DNA of 64,000 bases from Trachelipus rathkii (Eukaryota; Arthropoda; Malacostraca; Isopoda; Trachelipodidae), in contig JABUQX010018364.1 in NCBI GenBank assembly GCA_015478945.1, positions 42,824 to 106,823 on the forward strand, given 5' to 3'. A program made the position numbers and the translations under genes. This document shows positions 34,601 to 47,905 of this stretch, one piece after another (the first letter of the stretch is position 1; the number at the start of each line of letters is the position of its first letter). Under the pieces are notes generated by a model. The model had not been told where the DNA came from. It made no database searches and was given only the letters and a program-made list of their open reading frames with translations.

Positions 34601-35150
34601 CCCAAAAACATCGCACCCCAATCAAAAACATCACTTCAACAATTATCCCAGAAAATCGGCACTCTCGTTAACACTTACCCTCAGTGGACCCATTATTCAA
34701 CAACCATTACACCTTAACCTTTCCAACTGATCTTAACCAATTAGAATTTTAGTATTCCACACCGACAAAATCCCATAGCCACTGTACCACAAGTCACTCA
34801 TCAGAAGCAACTCCTTCTCTCCCCCCTCTCATTCCTTTCACACAGCACATACACATTTTACACAATACCACTCATTTTCACCGTTTCCTTTCATCTTTGT
34901 TTCAGTCAGCGAGAAAATCAAATTTGCCCTTTCTAAATACAATCCTTCACCTCTTACCTCTCCTCAAACATTTATTCCTCTGACATTCAATGGACCCATA
35001 CATTCATACATTTTCACCGAAAGATAAAAAGCCAGTTCATACTACACACAAGATAGATATAATCAATCCCTACGACAGAACGATTCACGACCTTCTCACC
35101 GTACAGAGCAGATGCGATAACAATTAACGACCCAATCACCAACTATTCCA
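31690..35150 (-). mobile_element. LINE family 1, near full-length, error-rich copy
   Basis: This is the longest copy in the window. From the 3' end it shows the tail with CCCCAAGACGGGG (31718), the 3' UTR (CGACGGACCTCA at about 31895), the C-terminal domain, and the RT (GEE-Q and CVDQI regions at about 33180-33250; PLYK near 33350). Continuing minus-strand sequence follows, with a WWNE-like block at about 34015-34025 expected between endonuclease and RT, and an endonuclease-side region to about 35150. Indels occur every few tens of bases. A run of 22 A lies at 34509-34530. Confidence 0.75.
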
Positions 35151-35542
35151 TAGGCAAAAAAGATAAGTGGTATTGACGCAGCCAACCAAACTACCACCGT
35201 CCCTTTATTATTTAATTTTTCAATATATTATAACTGATATCATAAAGCGGAGTGCGTTGTCAACCACAATTTTTGTTGCAAAACTATTCTCGGAGTTCAC
35301 GTTCATGTTTGTAAACGAGTATAGACTTTCTAGGCTAGTTTATGCTCGGAAGTTATAAGAATTTATAGTCGTTTTAAGATTATGAGCCAGTATTACTAAT
35401 GCAACGTCTATTGTTCAACTTTTATCATCATCCTATATATATAAATTAGAAATGTTTTGATGGCGGTGTAGCTTATAATGTAAAACTAAGGACATAATTT
35501 TCCTGGCAGTAACGTAACTATTAAAAAATGAATGCGAATTTA

Positions 35543-35546
<4 letters not shown>

Positions 35547-35595
<49 letters not shown>

Positions 35596-35598
35596 ACA

Positions 35599-35695
<97 letters not shown>

Positions 35696-35697
35696 AT
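35547..35697. repeat. (CA)n then (TA)n compound microsatellite
   Basis: About 25 CA units pass through CATACACACACGCA into about 45 TA units. The plus-strand frame through it is only repeat translation. Confidence 0.97.
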
Positions 35698-35890
35698 AAA
35701 AATAATAAAAATAAGAATACTAACAATAAATAATAATATCATAATAATAAAAAATAAAATAATCAATTGATAATAATATAAATAATAATAATATATATAA
35801 TATATGCTAATAATGATAAAACATAGTAACAATCATAATAATAATAAAAATAAAATAATAATAATTAATAACAAATAATAACTAATAAGA
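35698..35890. repeat. Imperfect AAT-rich repeat
   Basis: Degenerate AAT/ATA units between the compound microsatellite and the SINE. Confidence 0.7.
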
Positions 35891-35917
35891 AAATGATAAT
35901 TGAATAATTGTATGTGT

Positions 35918-36240
35918 GCTGTTCAGTGGCCAAAGCGATGGACCTCCAACTCTGAGATCGACGATTCGAACCTAGTCTCGAGTGGGAGTGCCAACGGTAC
36001 TGATCCTTACACTCAGTGGCCCTGGCATTCATTACCACACGGCTTTGACACTGGCACTGGCACTGGCACTGCCATATACCTATATACAAGCTGCATAGGA
36101 TTCGGAACACCTATCAGCTGTTGTATTGTTCTACCCATGAACGACTGTGGTCCTTATGATCTATAGTTGACGCAACCTTCCTAACACTAGGGAACCGTCG
36201 CTAATATAATGCATAAAATGTAATAATCTATACTTATAAA
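35918..36240 (+). mobile_element. tRNA-derived SINE
   Basis: The head carries a Pol III box A-like TGGCCAAAGCG at 35927-35937 and a box B-like GATTCGAACC at 35963-35972, 36 bp apart as in tRNA genes. The sequence then departs from tRNA into a GC-balanced body with GGCACT repeated three times (about 36056-36073). It ends in an A/T-rich stretch that leads into (AAT)n at 36274. The layout is head, body and microsatellite tail. Confidence 0.7.
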
Positions 36241-36273
36241 ATGATTGACAGTCATCTTAAGTAAAATCAAGAC

Positions 36274-36364
<91 letters not shown>
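36274..36364. repeat. (AAT)n microsatellite
   Basis: About 30 uninterrupted AAT units following the SINE. Confidence 0.98.
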
Positions 36365-36366
<2 letters not shown>

Positions 36367-37199
36367 TTTAGTTCGATTGGAAGAGATGCTGAGCGTTCAT
36401 AAAGTAAAATTAAAAGATCATTTATTAACAAAGTTTCTGTGGAAATATGCTTGTAAGTTTAATTAATATCCGTAGCTTAACATTATTTGGGTCAAACAAA
36501 CTTCGACGACACAGTTTATATTTTCAAAAGTTTTTGAAGAATTTGTTACTAATATTTTGGACTTATTTTTTGTTTAAAAAATCCATTTTTGTTTGAATTG
36601 GTTTTAATTTTTTTTTTTTTATAGATAAAAAAGATGATTGTCTTTTTAGAGTCTTATGGATTAATACCGCACCATTTTTCTACACAGCACAGAACCACAA
36701 TAGGAGGTCGTAAACCAGAACCGTACCACACCTTTAAATTTTAGCAAACATGTGCCGACACTCTGCACTGCCTCGTACCACACCAATTTGTATTGCACTG
36801 GACTAGCAAGAGCGCACCATGTAGTGCACCTCTCCATACTCAGGGTTGGTTGGGAAAAAACCATTTGGACGTTTTTACCAATTATCCCAGAAAAAAACTT
36901 TAATAACCTAAATAATAAAAATATGAGCATACTGTATATATATGTAATGTATTAAATGTATTAAATAATAGAAACCAATTAAACAATAAAATACTGATAT
37001 TTTAAGGTTGATAGAATTTAATAAAATAGACATTGAACGACTATTCAGTATCAGCGTAGGAAATTAATCATGAATATTTATTACAGCTGTACTACAATTT
37101 CTGAAGCCCAAATTTACCAACTTGAAGAACAAGGTCAACCCTGGCACAATAATAGCAATATCATGTGCTAAAGTGAGATACAAAAAGTATTCCACTCAG
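36365..37199. other. No gene recognised
   Basis: Contains a GC-richer patch at 36680-36860 open on both strands (minus frame 36661-36930, plus frame 36752-36955) without recognised similarity and without clear splice sites. Confidence 0.4.
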
Positions 37200-40160
37200 T
37201 TATAGAAAAGAGTAGTGACCATGATAAAGTAAAGATCCTTAAATAAAGTGTGAGATACTTGATCTCAATATAGATTAGTATGGGCAGTTGACAATTTCAA
37301 TGATAGTCCCTTCCAAAGAGTTTGAGAAGGGGCAGGGAGTTATTGAAAATAAAATGTGGGGTGCATATACGAAGAAGTCAGAAACGTTCTTAACTATATG
37401 AAAAATCTGGTCTTTTATGATTACGCTAATGTGTAGCTGTTCCGTACTTAACATATGTTCACGTCAAGATCATAAGTCATATAATCTCGCAACCAAGTTT
37501 ACAAAAGCTACAAGATAAGTCTCGGATTCTTCGTCTACAACCTTTATATGTAGAATTTCTGACATCCATAGACTGAACCTGCAAAACGAGATTTTCGTCA
37601 ATCTTGTACGAAATGAAAGCACTTTAAGTCATTAAATTAGGTTAACTGTACTCTACTGCGAATGTAATGTATAGAAATCGTAGGAGTTATTTTCAGGCGG
37701 ATCATAATATCTTCCATTGTTAAGGTCTATGTCGATGGAATAATAAATACTATAGTATTACTGGATATCATTTGGTGTAGGTTATGATAATAACCTGACG
37801 GAGTTTCTTTAGATTGGAGCATAGAAAAAATTTAAAACATAATAATAAAGATTAAATAGTTAAACTATGATATTAAGAGATACTTAAACTATGACATTAA
37901 CAATAGATCCGCTCATTTTCTTCCGAATAGATTTACAAAAGCTCTTATAATATTGATAACAATAACAATAAAGCTTACATATTAAGGAAATGGAGAGAAC
38001 AAAGGAAATTAAAATATAAGTTTATTCCTATGAATAAGTATAGATTAATTCACAAAAAGGATAATCACATATATAATTTCAAGACAGGATAATGATTATT
38101 ATACGTTATAAATAAAAACAAACCCTCCTATCATCGCAAAAAGTTAAATATTTAAACAAAAACATGCAATATATATTGATTTTATAATATTTAGAATATT
38201 TACTCAAAAAAATTCTCTTTTAGCTAGAAAAGAAAGCAATTTATTTTAAACGTCGGTTTGCCGAACATCTCATAAGATATTTAAATACCCCTCGCCCCAT
38301 CACTCTTAATTATATTATAAATAATGTTACATATAATAAAAAATTAGCTAAATATGGCTTATTATATTCAGATCTTTGTATAGTGTTCTTGATGATTATT
38401 ATTAATATTTTTACTAGTACTAATGTTGAATTATTTAGTAAAATAATAGCTCAGATCAAGTGTTTCATACAGCTTTATAACTAATTTAACTATAAAAATT
38501 GCAATATATCATAACATTTAAGTTTGAGTACGTTACAGTTTTATTCTTATTTACTAATGTTCAATTTATATTCACATTAACGCTAGATTAGGTTGGAAGG
38601 AGTAATAATATCAGAAACTAAGATATAAAGAGGGTTTATGACATTCCTTTAATAAGTATAAACAAACTAATATATATAAAAATAATTTACTCTAAAATTA
38701 AGAAATAGGTGTGAAATTTTCGAAGGAAAATTTTATAAGCAATATTGTCATTATTCTCTACCATTGCTCCCTTTGTCCCAGACCTAATAAGCAAATATTT
38801 TATGGGAGTTATTTTATTGAGAGAATACGTTATAATTTCTAATCGACTCACACTATTCAGAAATATTTATTGAAAAGATACTGGATGACATAAGTTTTGG
38901 ACATTGCTGTTGCTCATTCTACATGGCAACTGAAGCGCCCTTTAGAGACATCTTAATCAGCAATCATTCAGTGAGGAGTTTACACGAGATAGATACGAGC
39001 CTACTAATACCGAGTTCTGCATTTCTGAGCATGCAGATGTAAAGCTTAACTGATGAGGATAAATTCGATAGTCCACATGAACAACTTTGTCTTCTGTACT
39101 ATTCTAGAATAAAAAACCTACCTCTTTGTGGGGACGGCTACTATTAAATTGTAAGGTTTACGTCACCGTGTCCAATATTTATACAATAAGATAAGAAAAT
39201 TGTATCCAGAACGTTATTTCACGGAGATAAGAATACTCTGGATACATTCTAAGTTTATCATTAACTTTTAATAATATAAGAGAACATTTAGTTCAATAAA
39301 CTGGTACATCACATCAGAAAAGAAATTATTATCTAAGGGCATATCCAAGCAGTATAATCAAGAGCAGAAAAAGTGACCTGTGTTATAATAACTTAATAAC
39401 CTAACCGGAGGAATTCTAGATGAAAATTTATATTATATGTAAAATATTTACTGCTTTAAGATATAGATTTCATTCAATACTTAATATTCCTATTGGACTT
39501 ACTTCTAAGTGGCATCATTTGTTATCCAGGGTAATAATTACGAACACTTATATGGAAGGACAGAGCTCTTAGCAACAAAGAATCGGTTCAGACCCCACAC
39601 AAGGCTCTTACATCTCGACAATATCAGAAGGAGTTTAGGATTAAAGGACAGCAAATAGTACATCATTCATTGTTACAAATTTTTAAATGAAGTGAATAGT
39701 TGATGTAGGAGAGTGAAGAATAAAGGTCCAATCATAGACATCGACTTACAAAAGGAGTACTTCTAAGCACGGCCCTCGTATCAAACATATAGAGAGAACC
39801 ATTATCATAACTTATGACAAGAATAATTCAACTCGATCATACATAAAAATAAGTCAATTAACATTATAAATTTAAAAATTAATAGAAAGTAATGTTTATA
39901 CAATACAAAGCAAGAATACACAACATAATCTAATATAAAAGATGTGTGATATGTGGGGATACAAAGACTGTGGTAAGTAAAAAAATGGAAAAATTAATTA
40001 TTAAAAAATCTCAAAGAAGACACCTAACAAATCACTCAACTTTACCTACGTCAGTGATCATTCATTATAAATTCAGAAGTTATTAAGAGTTGTGAATACT
40101 TGATTGAAATAAGTCTGAAGGACAGAATACGGCTCTCCTTACTAATTAAGGTTTTTCTTC
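37200..40160 (+). repeat. About 3-kb direct repeat, copy 1
   Basis: Diverged direct repeat of 41040-43900. Shared landmarks in the same order are GGTTATGATAATAACCTGACGGAG (37788) with the 41167 version, CCGAATAGATTTACAAAAGC (37923) with 41338, TCAGACCCC (39588) with 43197, TCTCAAAGAAGAC (40009) with 43699, and GTCTGAAGGAC (40117) with 43866. The offset grows from 3.4 to 3.7 kb. No coding signal was recognised. Confidence 0.6.
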
Positions 40161-41039
40161 CCCCTCCTATATGCCTTTATCTGGTCAATCGCAATCAATT
40201 TGCTAATTATTAATCACAAATAAAAGAAATTATTTTGTATGTTATATACGAATGCTTTAAATTAATGCCTTAATTAATATAGTATTATATGCGTGTTAGC
40301 AGTTAAATGATTTAAAAATGCACCCCGTTTTGTTTTGTTGTCACACGAGAATGAAGAATATTAATCATATATTTCATAAAGTATTTTATCAAACCTAAAA
40401 ATAACTGATTATAAATCGATATAGGTAATCCATTGGCAAAGTAAGATCCTATAAAGGTCAGTCTAGTTGTTCACCATAAGAGAATTAAGCGAGATAGGTA
40501 CAATACTAACGTACTAACTCATATTTCTTGAGAAATACACCTACCATAAGTTGTTATAGAAAGAAGTGATGACTTCACATAACCCTTTCAATATTTTCTT
40601 TCTGTACACGTTTTAAATACATTCTTTCCCTAGGTCCAGGATTCTCTTTGTCCAAAACGTTTCTCATAATCTGATTCACCTTTCCCGATTTGGCAGGAGA
40701 GCCGAATTTCCTTAACTTAATTGTTTCTACAGAGACTCGAACTTACTCGCATGAATCCAGCCTTCCAGATATGAAAACAAATTCCTAGATGATTGCTTTC
40801 TGTCAGTTTCTTTATATTTTTAATATCATTATAAAGATTCTTGAAAACAACTCCTCTCGCACCCAGCATTAATTTAAGTCGAGAATCTATGGACTTATCA
40901 ACAACCAATTTCTATTGAGAATCAGATATGAATTTAAAAGTGTACTATAAGGTACGTAAGGTTACATGGAGATTGAAAACATTTCTAAAAAATAGTTATA
41001 TAGTAAATCTTTAAGCATGGAATGCGATCCGGAATAAGA
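40161..41039. other. Spacer between the two 3-kb repeat copies
   Basis: AT-rich sequence. The minus frame 40717-40908 is unrecognised. Confidence 0.4.
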
Positions 41040-43900
41040 GGTAGTCTAATTTAGCTAATTGATTAGTATCATTTCGTCCTTATGATGTGTCGTATTTTGG
41101 AGCATAAAAATCTATAATGTATTTTTTAATAAATTTTGGTCCTAATCTCTCCATTTTGTACGTGGGTTATGATGAAACCTGACGGAGTTGTTTTTGGAGC
41201 ATAGAAATATATTTATTAACAAAAACATTATATATAATAAATTTTCTATGTAAATATATTAATTATGATTTTGCTTAACAAGGTTTATCTGTTTCTAACT
41301 GACAATTACCACTAGAATAAGCTATCTATTTCCTTTGCCGAATAGAATTTACAAAAGCGTCTTCTCTTCCCTCGATTTGATAAATATAACAAATATGCTT
41401 AACGATATTTTCCAAGAGCACACAAGAGGAATAAAACTGGTTAATCTAGATGAATTATAGTATATTTATTTTCTTCAAAATCTAAAATCTTTGAGATCAT
41501 ACTTCAGACGGAATGTTATTATGCCTCGTCTCTCTATAAAAATTCTAAAGAACCCCTTCTATAATCATTCTAAAAAACGGAAAAAGCAAAAGAGCTAAAA
41601 AGAATAAATTTAACAATAAAAATGTAAATTAAAACAAAAACCGCAAATATTGTATATAGGGTGAAAATTTTTTAATAAGAAAAAACGTTCTCAGTCTTTT
41701 AAAATATTAAATATTCTTATAATTACAATAAATACTTAAACCAAAATTAATAATAATATAAAAAGCAACTCTTTTTATGATCGAGTGAATCTACATGATA
41801 ATTATATTCATAAGATTCAACATGATAATTATCAGCACCACATCTAATCTATTCTAATTATAAATAATAGTTAAATCAAATTATATAAATTAGCAAAAGT
41901 GGCTATTTGAAATAAGCGTTGAGATGTTCTTTGTGGGTATAATGCATCATATTAGTCTTCAGCCATGAATTACCATAAACAATAGCCAAGCATTGTTCCG
42001 TTGTCTTCATCACTCTCAACACTCAACATCAACTCAAACTATGAGAAATAATACCAAACATTTTAAGGTTTGTACTACCGTAAAATATATAATTCACAGT
42101 AAATAATCCGTTCAGTCCACTAACGCTTGATGGTGGGTAGGACGTTTATAAAGACGCTTCAGTATGAAAAGGAATTTAAAACGTTTGACTATGGTCCTCC
42201 TTAAGAGTACCCATGAAAAACACACAATACACCCTCATTAGCAATCTTCAGCTTGAGAATACCCGCATAACTTTGTTACATGTCGAGAGAAATTTATAAG
42301 CAAGAATTGACGCCTCCAGGAAATAGGTCTTACTCTGCCTAAATTGGGATGATTTCCTGCCCATGTACACCATACCTTTGTCCACCTCCTAAGCAATATT
42401 TTTTGTGGGATTTTTGAGAACATTTCATTTCATCACGACCTGCTGCCACCTATTCAGATATTTTTTTGGTCAAACGATACGTGGAATGACGTGGTTGTTT
42501 GCGTTGCCTCTTCACGTGGACCCCGTACGCTCACATCGCCCTTCTAGAACATTGCTTAATCATCATATTCATGTCTCCCTTCTCGGCCCTCAATCTAGCT
42601 CAAATTAGCAATAGAAGTGCTCCACTAATGATGTCTCCTTTCCACACATCATCCTTTCCCTTTGGTTCATTCCCAGCCCCCGGCCGTTCTTCTCCCGCTA
42701 ACGATAAAAATAGAAGAAAATTCAAAAGTCTCAACCAGTAGACTAATGTTTAAGAAAAACCTAGCCCCGTGGACCTACATAACACATTGTTTCTGTCCAT
42801 ATCCCCCGCCTCTCGTATATAGTCACAAAATTGTGTCAATATTTTTCCTCCCCACTAACCCAAGATCTCGTGCAGAAGATTTCCATACATAGTAGGATCC
42901 GCCAGCCCACTCGGAAACTGGAACACATGAACTTAAAAATATAAGAACAATTTTCAAAACTTCGAATTACCCAGAAAATACTTACTACAAAGCACTTAAC
43001 ATGGAAAAATTCCTTTTTTGAAAATCAATGTACATACCGTTAAGAATAAGTAAGATAAAATTATATATTAATGATCTGCTCTGAAAATTGTACCATACCA
43101 TTAACAGTTTACTTCCTCTAAACGTCTCATACCCCTGCTGAAAGAAAATTCCACGAATTTAAAAAAGACGCTGCTTGCAACATAAGGAAATCCGTTTCAG
43201 ACCCCAGACACCCTCACCATGGCCTACCCCACATTCAGCTGACATCGGACGGAGTTTATACATAAGTTGCTCCTCTGTTTCTATCGCAACCCAAACCCTC
43301 AGTTTATATAGCGGCAATCAGTTATGTGGAGAGGAGACCACCCACACATACCACAACTTACTAGTTCATCATGGTCAAAGTGACTTACCTAGCCAGAAGG
43401 CTACTCCCCCCTAACTCCTTTGGCCTACCTCGTCCTGCAAAGCATAGAGATGAGTCTAATCCATCAACTTATTGACAAAAGGAATAATAATCACATACCG
43501 AGTCATTATCATAACATCAGCAATATCATTCAAACGAAAATTAATCCAGAACCATGTTGATCCTCTCAATACAAGAATCCAGAACATATTGAGATACTCT
43601 AATAGCCGGTGAAACAAAGATTGTCGAACTACCAGATCCATCCTAATAAATAGTTAACGCAGATAAAAAGTGGAAAAATTCATTTAAAAAAAAAAAAATT
43701 TCAAAGAAGACAAAATCAACAAAACACCATTTTCTCCTATCACCCCCAAACTTCTAGAACTAAGACCTAAAACCCTAATACACTTCAGCCAGTTCAGGTT
43801 ATTCCATTCATCCAAATCAATGAAGTTACTGCGTGGATACCACACTTCCACCGTGATTGTAAAAGTCTGAAGGACCGAAAGGCCCCCCTTCAAGATCATT
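41040..43900 (+). repeat. About 3-kb direct repeat, copy 2
   Basis: Partner of 37200-40160 with the same landmark order. It includes a GC-richer part (42340-42900) with overlapping open frames on both strands. The minus frame 42238-42423 contains RRWTKVWCTWAGNHPN and no recognised domain. Confidence 0.6.
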
Positions 43901-43904
43901 TTCT

Positions 43905-44060
43905 CCCCCCCCGGCACCCCTCACACCTCACTCCCTTTCCACGCCATTCTCCCGCACCCCACATTCTTAAACCCACCTCCTACAACAAATCATCCCCGGT
44001 ATAATAGAAGGCATTCTCACGTCACGGGTTAAGATCCAAGACACATCCCACCCCCCCCAC
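43905..44060. other. C-rich tract
   Basis: Runs of C (CCCCCCCC at about 43906 and 44050) in a pyrimidine-rich plus strand, directly after the repeat. No coding signal. Confidence 0.6.
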
Positions 44061-44194
44061 ACCGTTTGTTGTATTACTAATTAATATCTTAATTATTACA
44101 CATGAATATCTATATAAACTAGGCAAATTCTTTGCCTGCTTAGCATAAAAAACCCAAATACAAGGTAATATAAATTTAGGGTAAGTTAATAATA

Positions 44195-44600
44195 ATATAT
44201 ATATATATATAATTAAGTATATATATATCAACTAAATATAAAGTATTTATAATATATGAATATATAGTATAATATCCCATAATAAATATCGCTTATATAT
44301 AACATTTATAAACTATATAATATCACATCAGAAATATCTATATACCTTCTATAGTATAACTATATATATATATAAATAATATACCACATACAGTAAAAAA
44401 ATAATAAAAGACGAAATATTAAACAATAATAATAATAATATAAATAAATAAATAAAATTATATATATTATAAATAAATATATAATAAGTATATAATATAA
44501 GATAATATATAAATTTATAATATATACTAAAAATAATTAAAATAGAATAATATATAATAATTAAAAATTTAAAAATAAAAATATACATAATATTATCTTC
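44195..44600. repeat. AT/AAT low-complexity sequence
   Basis: TATATA, AATAAT and AAATAA words. The minus frame across it is repeat translation. Confidence 0.9.
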
Positions 44601-44658
44601 CTTCTTCCTCCCCAAATGAAATGAGGAGTAGAAAGAAAAAGGAGTAGAAGAATATTAC

Positions 44659-44742
44659 CAAAGTGTTTCTACAACAAGCCCAATCGAAGCAAAGCACCAT
44701 CCCCAGTTCGGGTGGAACCGGGGTTTTTTCTTCAGAATCGTC
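44659..44742 (-). CDS. Candidate exon, unrecognised protein
   Basis: On the minus strand a CTCTTTAAAG acceptor and a TTTG|GTAATA donor bracket exactly 28 codons in phase 0. They read DDSEEKTPVPPELGMVLCFD then WACCRNTL. The segment is clearly GC-richer than its AT-rich flanks, as expected for an exon. No protein family was recognised. It is one of several minus-strand exon-like segments between 44.6 and 61.5 kb, which may belong to one gene. Confidence 0.5.
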
Positions 44743-45479
44743 CTTTAAAGAGCACTAGCAATTATTTAGGTACGATGAATAATACTCAAATTTTTATCAT
44801 AATAATAGAATAACTAATTAAATACACACTTTTTTAATGATAAAAAAAAAAAAAAATAAAAAAATTATTAATACAATAGAAACCTTAAAAACCCAAAGAT
44901 GACCAACATGGAATAAAATAGCAACTACTTCCTTTTTTACTACACACAGAACCAAAAGAAAAAGAAAAACACGGGTCTCAAACAACGTCTAACCCAAACG
45001 TATATTTAGAATAATATATAAATAATAATAAAATAATATATTATAATATAATATAGTATATTAAATAAAATATATATAAAATATATATATAAACATAAAT
45101 ATTAAATAAATATATACATAGAAAAAAGATTAAATTTTATTAATACCTTTCGTTCACAAGTATAAAAAGAACCAAAATTATATTGTATTGAGAACATATC
45201 GTTGCCACAGAGATAAAAACAAAACACTCTATAAGAGCATGCACAGGGAAATCATGCGACAAGTAGAACCTATTCACTATTTAAGCAATAACGTCAGTTT
45301 GTATAGATACAATTATTGCACAGTTTCTAGACCCCATTTTGAAGCTTAAGGCCTACTTAAAAAGCTCATCCTGAATAGAATAATAAATGAAAAAAAAAAA
45401 AGCATTTTTAAATTCTTAAACATCACATTAACGATTCTGAGCAGAATAAAAAAATTACAAATAATAAACCACCTCCAAA
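44743..45479. other. No feature recognised
   Basis: A-rich and AT-rich sequence. AT repeats at 45000-45120. Confidence 0.5.
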
Positions 45480-45815
45480 TTTAAATCACTACAATTATAT
45501 TCCCTAACCGATCACCCCATTCACATCTAATTCCCTCGGAATCACTTTCTACTCCGCTCTCGTGGGCCAAAATCTAATGATCTCTCGTCCTCCAGATCCA
45601 CTCAGACATATCCTTTTCTGATTAACCACTTTTCTTCGGTCTCCCAGTGGTCGATCTCCAACACACCAGCATACAACTCGCTTAACCAACCGAATATCAT
45701 TCATACTTTCCACACATGACCAACCATCTATTTACGCCTTTCTCACACCACACAACTCTCTAATACGTTCATTCCTCATTTTATATCAATCTTCTCTCAC
45801 CTAAAGCCCCTAAGA
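45480..45815 (-). mobile_element. LINE family 1 fragment, C-terminal region
   Basis: On the minus strand this matches the region containing RNERIRELCGV and the stretch up to the family 3' UTR (plus strand: ACACAACTCTCTAATACGTT at 45756-45775, shared with 8193-8216). It is short, indel-rich and followed by (AT)n. Confidence 0.7.
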
Positions 45816-45819
45816 TTAT

Positions 45820-46060
45820 TTATATATATTATAATAAGAATAGATTAAAGATATAATATACTATATATAATAATATATAAATAATATATATATATAATAT
45901 ATTATATATATATATAATATAATATAATATAATATATAGTATAATATATAATATTATACTATATATTATATATTAATCTATATATAATAGAATATTAATT
46001 ATAATAAACTTATATATATAATAATATTACGCTATATATATCATATATATATATTCTCTG
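45820..46060. repeat. (AT)n-rich sequence
   Basis: Imperfect TA repeats. Confidence 0.9.
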
Positions 46061-46067
46061 GCTTCTT

Positions 46068-46148
46068 TCGACTTTTGTTCATATATCAGTGCGCTGTCTA
46101 CTTCCGCTTTTTTATTATTCCGATGTGGTGCTTTTATGTCTGGAAAAT
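46068..46148 (-). CDS. Candidate exon, unrecognised protein
   Basis: After a TTATATCAG acceptor the minus strand is open and charged: FPDIKAPHRNNKKAEVDSAL then IYEQKSKEARE. It then enters (TA)n where no clear donor remains, so the 3' boundary is approximate. The composition suits a soluble helical protein segment. Same strand as the neighbouring candidates. Confidence 0.4.
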
Positions 46149-46686
46149 CTGATATAATTATTAACTTGTTGTATCTAAGAAAGACTTTTCTTTCACTCTT
46201 ATATTATTCTCCCAGTCTTGAACTAAAGGAAGACCATATGTGATGAGTACTATATGTTATGTGATCTTACAGAATAAAGCCAACACCTACTCGGAAGAAA
46301 ATCACAGGCAGTGAGCACTAGATCGATAGTAGGGCGTACTCATTTAAACGTACCACCACGAAAGTGACACGGAAACCAAAAGCAAAGGAGAAGAATGAGC
46401 CCCCAGAAATATATCTATTCTACTCAGACCTCAACTATGTTATGTGAACCTGAGCTATATACTCACCTCGCTTGTATTTTCGGGCCTAATCACAGACTTC
46501 AGGAGCTTAATTATATATTATTATATATATCTATTATATATATAATTCATATTACATATTATAAACTCTATAATTAATAATATATACTTATTATTATATT
46601 ATATATACTTTATATTATATAAATATATATTAACTCTAGCAAAAGACGCTTGGCACTTATAATTAAATTATTGTATGCTTGACGGA

Positions 46687-46880
46687 CTAATCGGGATTGC
46701 AAACGAGTCTAGGCCATAACGAGTCCAATAATGAACATATATATTTAAACATGTAATGTATGATATAAATATAATCCTCTGAAAATTTAGTCATGGGAAG
46801 TCTAAAAAGATATGTTGTAGAGTCTTCAGCTGTAAAATTCTGATAATGAGCAAATGAAGATATCAGAGATAATTTGATTC
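46687..46880 (-). CDS. Candidate exon or 3' coding end, unrecognised
   Basis: After an ACTATACCAG acceptor the minus strand stays open for 64 codons to TAG. It starts IKLSLISSFAHYQNFTAEDS followed by TTYLFRLPMTKFSED, then a more hydrophobic, possibly intronic, tail. No donor was identified. No family was recognised. Confidence 0.4.
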
Positions 46881-46899
46881 CTGGTATAGTTAACATACC

Positions 46900-47640
46900 A
46901 AATAACATTAATAAAATAAATGTATAATTTATTAAAAATATAAAATTGATATGTATTTAAATATAAAAGAATTGTCCGTGAGATAGTTCTGCAAAAAAGA
47001 GTTGTGATTGAAAATGTGAAAATAGTACTTTAAAGAGAGCAAAAATAATAAAAAATACAACTTGCGTATTGTTTTGATTTCCAAAAACGCTTTATTTAAT
47101 AAATTAGCAGAAAGTAGTGTACTAATTTATTGGACAAAAGGTTAAATAAGAAAGAGGAAAACAATAATTTCTTTAGATAATAATATAAATGGTCTTGAGA
47201 GAATAGTGAATATTAATAAAAGATAATAATATAATTTTGGTATATTTAAATATAATAGTATATATATACTATATATATAGTATAATGTATATATTATAAT
47301 TTATAGATATATTGGTATATATATATTAAATATATTAGCTAGTAAATTAAGTAAATATTATATATACTATAGAGATACTTTACTAATAGAGTATATCTAT
47401 GGTAGGGTAGTAGATATACATAAGCAAGACAAGGATTAGTAAAGTAACATATAGTATATAGCATTATATATATACTGGAGAGTAGAATAATGTAAGATTA
47501 TATATTATATGAGCATATAAGTAAGAGTAGTATCAGAGATATAATATAGCTCAAGATATGTGTCCTAACACTATTATTGATATAGAAGTATATGTAGTAT
47601 ATAATAATCGTAGGGTACCGTAATAACAGATATAGTTATT
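46900..47640. other. AT-rich, no gene seen
   Basis: AT-rich with TA bursts at 47260-47350. Confidence 0.5.
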
Positions 47641-47650
47641 ATGTAGAGAG

Positions 47651-47905
47651 TTACGAGGCTGGAGTAGTTATAACTGGTGCCGGTGTTGGATTGTCTAATT
47701 TGATCTTTTTGGGAGGTGGTTCCTGCACTGTGACTATGCACCATACGTTTCAGAGTTTGGACTGTGTCAGCATTGCTCGACCGGATCTGGACCGGCGTGT
47801 AGTGATACTCCTCAAGTCGACGAGTTCCGCTGACCTGCAACGCCGAGTTCTTGTTTCTTAAGTTAATTCCGTGTCTCCCATACAGAAGTTTGGGTAATAA
47901 AAATA
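47651..47905 (-). CDS. Candidate terminal exon with NLS-like motif, frameshifted
   Basis: A GC-richer block on the minus strand. The first frame (47905 to about 47730) reads LPKLLYGRHGINLRNKNSAL, then VSGTRRLEEYHYTPVQIRSS. From 47728 a different frame reads VQEPPPKKIKLDNPTPAPVI then TTPAS and a stop at 47651. PPPKKIKLD looks like a nuclear localisation signal. A one-base error or a small intron would join the two frames; I have not restored it. TTGCAG at about 47825 and GTGCAG at about 47723 are possible acceptors. No family was recognised. Confidence 0.45.

Noticed and set aside
35528..35770. 80-residue frame of HTHTHT and IYIYIY repeats
   Set aside because: Translation of the (CA)n/(TA)n microsatellite.
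36661..36955. Overlapping 89- and 67-codon frames on opposite strands
   Set aside because: Both strands are open over the same GC-richer patch, neither shows a domain or splice sites.
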